64,000 nt of DNA from Armatimonadota bacterium (GTDB taxonomy: Bacteria; Armatimonadota; Hebobacteria; CAIYQO01): positions 1 through 64,000 of the forward strand of contig JAKPKV010000028.1 of the NCBI GenBank assembly GCA_029553475.1, in the 5' to 3' direction. Numbering within the stretch: position 1 is the first letter of the stretch; each line of letters opens with the position of its first letter. A program made the position numbers and the translations under genes. The notes under the pieces were generated by a model. It was not told where the DNA came from, ran no database searches, and saw only the letters and a list, made by a program, of their open reading frames with translations. Shown here piece after piece: positions 33,388 through 40,325 of this stretch.

Positions 33388-34695
33388 TTACCGCAGCATC
33401 TGCAGGATGGACTGCGGCGCGGAGTTGGCCTGGGCCATCATGGCCTGGCTCGCCTGCATGAGGATCTGGGCGCGCGTGAAGCTCATCATCTCAGCCGCCA
33501 TGTCCGTGTCGCGGATGGCCGATTCGGACGCCGCCAGATTTTCCTTGGCGACGGAGATGCTGGCCAGGTTCGATTCCAGATTGTTCTTCTGGAACGCCCC
33601 CATATTCACGCGAAGGCCTTCCACCATCTTCAGCGCGTCTTCGATCGTGCCGAGCAGGCTATCGAAATCCGCGCCGACCAGCGTGATGCCGGAGGTGGCG
33701 GTCGTGCCACTGGCGCTCACGCCGTTCAGGGTGTCGAACAGGGCGCCCTTGGCGGCGACGCTCGACTCGGAGCGAACGGTCACCGTCGAGGCCGCATTCC
33801 GCTCGACCTGGTTCTCCATGCGATCCACCACGCCGATGCTGATCTTGCCGCCCACCACGGTGGCTTCGAGCAGATTGGAGACATCCTGCGCGGCGGTGCC
33901 GTTCACCGTGGCGCCGCCCGCGAGCTGCGCGTTGATGAGCGCGGCGTACTCGTCAGCGGTTTCCGCGCCGGCCGCGGAGGTGACGGTGAGGGTGATGTGC
34001 TGCACCGTGCCGTCCGCTTTCTCCCAGGTGATGTCGAAGTCTTCCGTGCCGGCCGCACCCAGCGCGACATACGCATTGCCCGAGGTGGCTTCGGCATAGG
34101 TGCCGGCCGCCGCGGTGAAGCCCAGCGTCGTCGCATGCATATCCGTATGCAGGGTCAGCGCGTTGCCGGCATGGTCCAGGCCGAACGTCACGCCCACCGC
34201 CCTGAAGGTGGCCGTCTGCCCGGCGTCGCCGCCGATCTGGAACTTCTTCCCTTCAATGCTGCGCGTGCCGGTGTCATCCGAGAAGAGTTTCAGGCCAGCG
34301 AACTCGGTCTGCTCGGCGATGCGATCAATCGAGGCGAGGGCCTGATCCACCTGCGCCTGGTCGGCCGCAATTTGCGCGGCGTTGCCGTTCGCGTTGGCGG
34401 CGTGCAGGGTCAGGTCGCGGATGCTGCGGAGTTGGGTCTCGATCTCATCGAGGGCCTTCTCACCGGTTTTGATCATGTTGACCGCGTCCTGGGTGTTTTT
34501 GTAGGCGACGGTCAGGCCGGAGATCTTGGTGCGAAGGGTCTCGCTGATCACGAGGCCGGCGGCGTCGTCCGCCGCACTGTTGATTCGGAAGCCCGAGCTG
34601 AGGCGCTCAATGGACTTCGCCATAGCCGCATCATTGGTGGACAACCACCGATGCGCACTCATGGCCGCGATGTTCTGGTTGATACGCAGTGTCAT
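33388..34695 (-). CDS. fliC: Flagellin
   Basis: A 435-residue flagellin. The N-terminal D0/D1 part (LRINQNIAAMSAHRWLSTND, then ERLSSGFRINSAADDAAGL) and the C-terminal part (SAIRDTDMAAEMMSFTRAQI, ending PQSILQMLR) are intact; the centre (about residues 170-350) is the variable surface region. Start set by AGGAGG eight bases upstream. Transcribed from a sigma-28 promoter about 100 bases upstream. The leader carries GGA motifs, one in the ribosome-binding site, and csrA and fliW lie next door, so CsrA control as in Bacillus is likely. Confidence 0.95.
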   Translation of the reverse strand: MTLRINQNIAAMSAHRWLSTNDAAMAKSIERLSSGFRINSAADDAAGLVISETLRTKISGLTVAYKNTQDAVNMIKTGEKALDEIETQLRSIRDLTLHAANANGNAAQIAADQAQVDQALASIDRIAEQTEFAGLKLFSDDTGTRSIEGKKFQIGGDAGQTATFRAVGVTFGLDHAGNALTLHTDMHATTLGFTAAAGTYAEATSGNAYVALGAAGTEDFDITWEKADGTVQHITLTVTSAAGAETADEYAALINAQLAGGATVNGTAAQDVSNLLEATVVGGKISIGVVDRMENQVERNAASTVTVRSESSVAAKGALFDTLNGVSASGTTATSGITLVGADFDSLLGTIEDALKMVEGLRVNMGAFQKNNLESNLASISVAKENLAASESAIRDTDMAAEMMSFTRAQILMQASQAMMAQANSAPQSILQMLR

Positions 34696-34796
34696 TGGGT
34701 TTTTCCTCCTTGACGGAAAAAGTAGAGTGTGTACCCGACGGTCGCCTGTCCTCATTACCGGCACACCCGAGGCCCGCGGCGGCACCGTCACTCACA

Positions 34797-34824
34797 GTAT
34801 CGGCGGGGTTGAGGCGGAACTTTA
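34797..34824 (-). promoter_or_regulatory. Sigma-28 promoter of flagellin
   Basis: Minus strand: TAAAGT, 14 bases, GCCGATAC. This matches the flagellar sigma-28 consensus (TAAA, 15-16 bases, GCCGATA) and lies about 100 bases before the fliC start, between csrA and fliC. Confidence 0.85.
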
Positions 34825-34864
34825 GCGTCGGGAGAAAAAAAGAGGAAAAAGTCGCGGCACAGAT

Positions 34865-35113
34865 TTATTCCGCATCCTGCGCGGGAGGCAGGAACGCGGA
34901 GGTCAGCGCGTCGGGGGAGGTCTGCGCGGTGGCGGCGCGGCGGTTTTCCGCGCGGATCGCCTGCAGGAGCTCGCGGCGATAGATGCCCACCGCGCGCGGG
35001 GCGTTGATGCCCAGGCGCACCTGGTCCTGGCTCAACTGCACCTGCACCAGGGTGACGTCAATCTCCTCGCCGATGGCGATGCTGTGCCCGAGTTTACAGG
35101 TAATAATGCGCAT
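34865..35113 (-). CDS. csrA: Carbon storage regulator CsrA
   Basis: An 82-residue RNA-binding protein with the CsrA core (MRIITCKLGHSIAIGEEIDV, QDQVRLGINAPRAVGIYRRE, key residues of the RNA-binding face being the VxLG and APxxVxIYR segments). The tail after residue 55 is longer than usual and Ala/Pro-rich. In the FliW system CsrA blocks flagellin translation until FliW, freed when flagellin is exported, captures it. It lies between fliW and fliC, as expected. Confidence 0.92.
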   Translation of the reverse strand: MRIITCKLGHSIAIGEEIDVTLVQVQLSQDQVRLGINAPRAVGIYRRELLQAIRAENRRAATAQTSPDALTSAFLPPAQDAE

Positions 35114-35203
35114 GGCGCTCCGGCCGGCACGTGCAATGCCGTGTCGTCTCTCAGCCGTGTCGTGTCTTAATAGTAAATGGCGCGCGGCCCGATGTCAAAC
35201 GGG

Positions 35204-35626
35204 TCAGGCGGCGCGGACCAGCGCGTGGCGCACGGAATACGGGGAATCGGCGAGCACGACCTGGGCGGCGAGTCGGGCGCGCATATTCACCACGATCGGC
35301 CCGACCAGATTGGTGGTCATCTCGCGCTCGCGGATGGTCACCAGCGTGAGCACCGCGACGTCGTGCGGATCATGCAGGCCAAGGCGCCCGGCATCAGCGG
35401 CGGGCACGGCGATGTCGTAGTCGGCGAAAAAGTCATACGGATTGATGACGACAAACGCCAGCTCGGGCACGGCGACCGCCTGCAGCCAGCGGAACGGGCT
35501 GGCGGGCGCGTGCGGAATGAGACAGTATTCCGTCACCGCTTCAAACCCCAGCAGGCCGCTGGCCAGCGTGATCACCTGGGCGTCATCCACGTCAATGTCG
35601 CCAAAGCGCGTGGTCTGTACCTTCAT
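35204..35626 (-). CDS. fliW: Flagellar assembly factor FliW
   Basis: A 140-residue protein with the FliW landmarks (FGDIDVDDAQVITLASGLLG, FRWLQAVAVPELAFVVINPY, NLVGPIVVNMRARLAAQVVL). It binds CsrA and flagellin in turn, linking flagellin synthesis to export. There are 90 bases between it and csrA. Confidence 0.92.
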   Translation of the reverse strand: MKVQTTRFGDIDVDDAQVITLASGLLGFEAVTEYCLIPHAPASPFRWLQAVAVPELAFVVINPYDFFADYDIAVPAADAGRLGLHDPHDVAVLTLVTIREREMTTNLVGPIVVNMRARLAAQVVLADSPYSVRHALVRAA

Positions 35627-35645
35627 CCGTTCTCCCCCTGGCGCC

Positions 35646-36548
35646 TTACTTCAACCAGTAGAGCAAGCCGCCGTTCATGAGCGAGCTGGCGACGTAGCTG
35701 GCCGCCTGATAGACATTCTGCTGCTCTTTCAAGTGGACGATCGCCTCGGTCAGATCCGTGGATTCCACCGAGCCCAGCAGATCCTGCAGCACGAGGTCGG
35801 TCTGGGCCAGGTGCGCCGACGCGAGTTCCACCTGCTGCAGCCGCGTGCCGGTTTCTGCGCGCACGGACACGAGGCGCGTGGCGTGCTGATCGAGCTCGGC
35901 CAGCGACTGCTGCAGCCCGTCGCTGTCCCCGGCGCGCGTCCGCGCGCTCATCGTCGCCAGCGTGGCAAAGAGATCGGGCAGCGCGGCATCGGCGGCGCCG
36001 CCCATGTTGAAGACGACATCACCGGCGTGATTGACGGTGAGCGACATCCCCTCGCTGATCTCAATCGCTTTCACGCCGGCATCCCCCGCGTAGCCGATCC
36101 CCGCGGGCGCGCCGGTGAAGGGGGTGGTGAGCGTCTGGAAGCCGGAGAAGAGATAATGCACGCCGTCCGTGCTGTTCGCGGCCTGCTTCACGCCGTCAAT
36201 GAGCTGATCGAGCTGGCGGGCGTAGGTCTCGCGCTCCTCCGGGGAGCGCGGATTCGCTGCGGCGATGCCCACGGCGCGCGCCTCGCGCACGAGGCGCTGC
36301 AGCGTATCGAGGGCGGTGTCTTCGCTTTTCAGCCAGGCCTCCGCGTAGTTGACCGTCTTCTCATACATGGCGGTCCGCGCCAGGCCGGAGCGCAGCATGG
36401 CGGCGCGCAGCGCGCCATCCGGATCGTCAGACGGTTTCTGCAGACTGATGCCGCTGGCCACTTCCACCTGCAGCCGCGCGATGCGCGCGGAGACGCGCGA
36501 GAGGTGCGACGCCAGATTTCCCGTCATCATGTTATTGGCAATACGCAT
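35646..36548 (-). CDS. flgL: Hook-filament junction protein FlgL
   Basis: A 300-residue flagellin-like junction protein. It starts MRIANNMMTGNLASHLSRVS and ends with DLTEAIVHLKEQQNVYQAAS, as FlgL does. The ATG at 36548 matches the family start; an ATG five codons earlier (36563) overlaps the flgK stop as ATGA and could be used instead through coupling, with GGAGGG lying between the two. Confidence 0.9.
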   Translation of the reverse strand: MRIANNMMTGNLASHLSRVSARIARLQVEVASGISLQKPSDDPDGALRAAMLRSGLARTAMYEKTVNYAEAWLKSEDTALDTLQRLVREARAVGIAAANPRSPEERETYARQLDQLIDGVKQAANSTDGVHYLFSGFQTLTTPFTGAPAGIGYAGDAGVKAIEISEGMSLTVNHAGDVVFNMGGAADAALPDLFATLATMSARTRAGDSDGLQQSLAELDQHATRLVSVRAETGTRLQQVELASAHLAQTDLVLQDLLGSVESTDLTEAIVHLKEQQNVYQAASYVASSLMNGGLLYWLK

Positions 36549-36559
36549 AGTCCCTCCGC

Positions 36560-37942
36560 TCATCGCACGCCGAGGCGATCAATCACCGTGCGCACCATTT
36601 CATCCGCGACGGTGAGCACGCGCGCCGACGCGTCATACGCCCGCTGGAAGACGAGGAGATTCATCATCTCTTCGTCGAGATTCACCCCGCTGGTCGCCAT
36701 GATCTGGTTATCAAGCTGGGTGAGCAGCGTTGCTGAAGCTTCCCGCGCGGTGGTCGCGCCGCGCACCGCGTGACCGATCTGTCCGAGCATCGAGGCGGCG
36801 GCCTGTCCCAGCGTCTGGTTGCCGATCAGCGGCTGCGCGGCGACCAGCGCCAGCTCCGCGGCCAGCCGGCCGTCGCCGGCGGCGCCGGCGACGCGCGTGG
36901 CGGCGACGGCGCGCGCATCCGCCGCAATGGCGGCATGCACCGCAATGCTGCCCGCCGAGTTCCCGTCAAAAAAGATGCCGGCGGGCGTGCCCTGCATCGT
37001 CGTGCCCGTCTGGTGCAGGGCATTGATGGTGGACACCAGCGCGCTGGCGATGGTATCGAGCTGCCCCAGGTAATCGGGGATCACCGTATCGCGCATCTGG
37101 AAGAGGCCGGCGATCTCCCCGTTGCGAATCTGCACGGGGGCGCCGTCGTCCCAGGTCATTGTCCACCCACTCGCGCCCATCCCATAGCTCAGGTGACTGG
37201 CGGCGCTGCCTTGGACGAGCGGCCGCCCATCGAGGTTGATGATGAGGCCGTCGTCATTGGCCGACAGCGAGGTAATACCCGCGAGCGTGGCCATCTCGCC
37301 CAGCACGGCGTCGCGCCGATCCAGCAGATCGTTCGCCTGTCCGCCGGCGCCGAGCACCCCGCTGATGTTCCCGTTCAACGCGGCCAACTCGTCAGCAAGC
37401 TGGTTCAGGCGGGTGACGCGGGCGCTGATGGAGGCATCCATGGTGGCGGACAAATCCGTCAATTGCTTCGCGAGATTATTGAAGGTCGTCGTCAGGTTGG
37501 CCGCTTCCCCCTGGACCAGTGACCGCGACCCCTGCTCTTCGGGGTAGACGGATAACTGCTGCCAGGCGCTGAAGAAACGGTCCAGCATGGTGGCCAGGTT
37601 CAACTCGCTGCTGGGCGCGAGGAAGGTCTCGATCTGCTGGAGGGTTTTTGTCGCGGTCTCCCAGCGGCCATTTTGCCCCTGGATATTGCGGACTTGCTGC
37701 TCCAGGTAGGCATCCTGCATCCGCTGCACGGTCACCACGTCCACCCCGGTGCCGACGAGAGTGCCCACCGTGGCGGTGGAGCCGCCGGACGGCATGGGAG
37801 GCGGCGTGGCGCGCAGCACCGCTTCCTGGCGGTGATAGCCGGGGGTGGCGAGATTCGCCACGTTATGCCCGGTCACATCCAGGGCTTTCTGTTGGGCTAA
37901 CAGCCCGGTGAATGCGGTTCGGATAATATCAAACGTTGACAC
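36560..37942 (-). CDS. flgK: Hook-filament junction protein FlgK
   Basis: A 460-residue protein with the FlgK N-terminus (TGLLAQQKALDVTGHNVANL, then TPGYHRQEAVLRAT) and the C-terminal helix (VNLDEEMMNLLVFQRAYDAS). It is the first junction protein on the hook. Overlaps flgL by four bases and follows flgN by 18 bases. Confidence 0.93.
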   Translation of the reverse strand: MSTFDIIRTAFTGLLAQQKALDVTGHNVANLATPGYHRQEAVLRATPPPMPSGGSTATVGTLVGTGVDVVTVQRMQDAYLEQQVRNIQGQNGRWETATKTLQQIETFLAPSSELNLATMLDRFFSAWQQLSVYPEEQGSRSLVQGEAANLTTTFNNLAKQLTDLSATMDASISARVTRLNQLADELAALNGNISGVLGAGGQANDLLDRRDAVLGEMATLAGITSLSANDDGLIINLDGRPLVQGSAASHLSYGMGASGWTMTWDDGAPVQIRNGEIAGLFQMRDTVIPDYLGQLDTIASALVSTINALHQTGTTMQGTPAGIFFDGNSAGSIAVHAAIAADARAVAATRVAGAAGDGRLAAELALVAAQPLIGNQTLGQAAASMLGQIGHAVRGATTAREASATLLTQLDNQIMATSGVNLDEEMMNLLVFQRAYDASARVLTVADEMVRTVIDRLGVR

Positions 37943-37960
37943 GCTTGCCTGCCTGGCGCA

Positions 37961-38455
37961 TTACGCGCAACTATTCATCAGCAACCGGGCGCCCTGCTGG
38001 GGCGCGGAAGGCTTGACGGGCGCATAGGGATGCGGCCCCTCCTTCGCCTGCCCGATGACTTTGAGGGTGAAATCCACGTAGCGCAGCGCCTGCTGCGCGA
38101 GATGCCAGTTGACGCGGCCTTCACGCTGGACGGCATCGGCCAGCTCCGTGAGGCCCTGCGCCCGGCGCTGGATGCGGGCGCCCGTTTCGGCATCCAGACG
38201 GGGGATCAGCTCGCTCAGCGCGGTATGCGGCGGCATCTCCAGGCGTTGGGCGAGCGCTTCCAGCGCGGTGAAGGTCTGCGTGCAGAGCCAGGCCTGGCGC
38301 GCCAGCAGCTCCGCCTGCGCGTGGGTGATCGCATCCAATTCCGCGATGCCCGCCGCCAGCAGGCACTCCCGCTCGCGCGCACAGAGGTCCAGCAGGCGCG
38401 CCAAACCGTCCCGCTGGGCTTCCAGCAGGCGCTCCAGTTGCTCGAGGGCTTTCAT
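37961..38455 (-). CDS. flgN: Flagellar export chaperone FlgN
   Basis: A 164-residue helical protein with the FlgN shape (ALEQLERLLEAQRDGLARLL near the start, long heptad-like helices). It is the chaperone of FlgK and FlgL. Its place between flgM and flgK is the standard one, and the assignment relies partly on that. Confidence 0.8.
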   Translation of the reverse strand: MKALEQLERLLEAQRDGLARLLDLCARERECLLAAGIAELDAITHAQAELLARQAWLCTQTFTALEALAQRLEMPPHTALSELIPRLDAETGARIQRRAQGLTELADAVQREGRVNWHLAQQALRYVDFTLKVIGQAKEGPHPYAPVKPSAPQQGARLLMNSCA

Positions 38456-38469
38456 GGTGACTCCCGTCG

Positions 38470-38772
38470 CTACTTCTGACTCAACCGCGCCTGGCGGCCT
38501 TCGGTGAGGATCTTCTCCGCGACCTGCTCCGCAGGCGCCTGATACGTTCCGTCTCCGATGGCTTTGCGCAGGGCTGCAACCTTCTCTTCGCGAATGTCCG
38601 GCGTCTGGGCGATGGCGTCACGCGCCGCCGCAATCACCTCGACATCGCTCGAGAGGTGCACGGTATCCGTCGGCTGGGTTGCGCCGGGGGCCGCAGCCGG
38701 AGTGGTCTTTTTCACCTTCTCCGCCTGCAACGGCGTCACCGATCCAACCTGGGAACCCGTGATTCTCATCAC
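38470..38772 (-). CDS. flgM: Anti-sigma-28 factor FlgM
   Basis: A 100-residue protein with a disordered first half and the C-terminal sigma-28-binding helices (DTVHLSSDVEVIAAARDAIA, IREEKVAALRKAIGDGTYQA, AEKILTEG). It holds FliA until the hook is finished and FlgM itself is exported. Its own promoter is sigma-28 dependent, giving feedback. It heads the flgM-flgN-flgK-flgL group. Confidence 0.88.
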   Translation of the reverse strand: MMRITGSQVGSVTPLQAEKVKKTTPAAAPGATQPTDTVHLSSDVEVIAAARDAIAQTPDIREEKVAALRKAIGDGTYQAPAEQVAEKILTEGRQARLSQK

Positions 38773-38816
38773 TCGCCTCCTGCCCGGTCTACCAATACCG
38801 AGCCTGCCACTTCACT

Positions 38817-38844
38817 GTATCGGCACCCCGCCATGCAGACTTTA
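38817..38844 (-). promoter_or_regulatory. Sigma-28 promoter of flgM
   Basis: Minus strand: TAAAGT, 14 bases, GCCGATAC, identical in boxes and spacing to the flagellin promoter. The TAA inside its -35 is the stop codon of the upstream flgJ-like gene. Confidence 0.85.
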
Positions 38845-39168
38845 GCCCCGCGCGGAAAAATTTTCAACAGTTTTTTCCCCGGCCGGCGCACCACCGGCGG
38901 TGAGTTGGCGATACAGCATCGCCGCCAGGCCGGTGGGAGAGCTGCGCGCGAGGACTTTCGCGTATTCGCCATCCAGCATCTCCCGGAAGAGCGCCTCGCC
39001 GTCGCCGCGCGGGATGAGGCCGTCATCGGGAATGCTGGCGCGCATTTCACGCAGCAGTTGGCTGAAGAAGAGGGCTTCCACCTCGGCGCACACGTCACGC
39101 AGCCGGCGATCATCCCGCGCAGCGGGCGATGGCGGCGATTGGAGGTGATGGGCGACCGGCACGGACAT
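38842..39168 (-). CDS. flgJ: Rod-binding protein (FlgJ N-terminal type)
   Basis: A 108-residue protein with the rod-binding domain (CAEVEALFFSQLLREMRASI, ALFREMLDGEYAKVLARSSP, GLAAMLYRQL). It lacks the peptidoglycan-hydrolase half of enterobacterial FlgJ, which is normal in many phyla. It helps rod assembly. GGGAGAG lies before the ATG. The rod, hook and basal-body genes themselves are not in this window. Confidence 0.85.
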   Translation of the reverse strand: MSVPVAHHLQSPPSPAARDDRRLRDVCAEVEALFFSQLLREMRASIPDDGLIPRGDGEALFREMLDGEYAKVLARSSPTGLAAMLYRQLTAGGAPAGEKTVENFSARG

Positions 39169-39346
39169 CTTTTCTCTCCCGACACGATTACGGTTACGCG
39201 CGACCCGCTACGGTCACGCGTGACATGATGATTATCGGCGGCGGCGGTCGGCGGCTTGAGCGGGGGATTCCCGGTCTCGGATGCGGGAACGCGACGGGAC
39301 ACGCCGGGCCGGTGCGGCGCCCCCCGTCGCGCTGGGATCATCGCCG

Positions 39347-40078
39347 TCACCCCTGGTCATACCCGGTGAGCGGGCGATACCAGATATTGCGGAAGCGCAC
39401 CAGGTCGCCGTGGTCCTGCAGGCGCAGCGGCAGCGCGTCGTCGTGGGGCGCATAGGACGCGAGCTGGCGGTGCTGCGTCGGCCCCTGCAGCTCCTGCGCG
39501 TGATGGATGACGATAGTGTTGAGCAGCACGGTCACCCGCGCGGGCTTCACCAGCGCCTCGCCGGCGAATTGCGGCGCTTCCCAGATGATGTCGTAGGTCT
39601 GCCACTCGCCGGGTTGGCGGCAGGCGTTCACCAGCGGGGGATACTGGCCGTAGATGGCGCCGATGGTGCCGTCGGGATAGGTCGGGTTCTGGTAGCAGTC
39701 CAGCACCTGAATCTCGTAGCGGCCCATGAGGAAGATGCCGCTGTTGCCGCGTCCCTGGCTCTCGCCCTTCACCACGGCCGGCGTCGCCATCTCCAGGTGC
39801 AGCTGGCAGTCGCCGAGGAGCGCCGTGGTCTGGATATCGCCGGTGGAGGGCACTACTTCCAGGTAGCCGTCTTCCACTTTCCACCGCGCCGGGGCGCCGT
39901 CGCTCACCGACACCCAGCCGGCGAGGCCGGTGCCGTCGAAGAGCACGACGGCATCGGAGGGCGCGCCGGCGCAGGCGGCGCCGGGCGTCACGACGCGCGG
40001 CTGCGGCCGGGTGCCGTCATGCACCTTGTAGACCGAGCCGGGGATGACCGGGGTATCGTCATAACCGAGATTTGCCAT
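39347..40078 (-). CDS. DUF1080 (3-keto-disaccharide hydrolase) domain protein
   Basis: A 243-residue protein with the DUF1080 fold: DAVVLFDGTGLAGWVSV, ARWKVEDGYLEVVPSTG, GNSGIFLMGRYEIQVLDCY and the final DHGDLVRFRNIWYRPL. Members of this concanavalin-like family act on 3-keto-glycosides or bind polysaccharide. No signal peptide is seen. Gfo/Idh-type oxidoreductases, two of which are in this window, often make the 3-keto substrates, so a shared pathway is possible. It is divergent from the GH116 gene. Confidence 0.85.
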   Translation of the reverse strand: MANLGYDDTPVIPGSVYKVHDGTRPQPRVVTPGAACAGAPSDAVVLFDGTGLAGWVSVSDGAPARWKVEDGYLEVVPSTGDIQTTALLGDCQLHLEMATPAVVKGESQGRGNSGIFLMGRYEIQVLDCYQNPTYPDGTIGAIYGQYPPLVNACRQPGEWQTYDIIWEAPQFAGEALVKPARVTVLLNTIVIHHAQELQGPTQHRQLASYAPHDDALPLRLQDHGDLVRFRNIWYRPLTGYDQG

Positions 40079-40325
40079 GTGATGTCGTTCCTTTCCAGAT
40101 AGTGGCGCATGCGCCTTGACGTTATTCGCGCCGGTGGAAGCGCATTCCTCCCACCCCGCGCCATCTTTTCCGCCGGCGGCGAGACACCGCCATCGTGAAG
40201 CTTGCGCCCACCGCCGGCATTGTGCTATACCAATCAGGCGACGGCCACGCCGGCGACGCCTGCCGCCCTGCCGGGGCGACGGCGGCCGGTGGACTGGACG
40301 CCCACCGCGACGGGGAGAGCGACGC

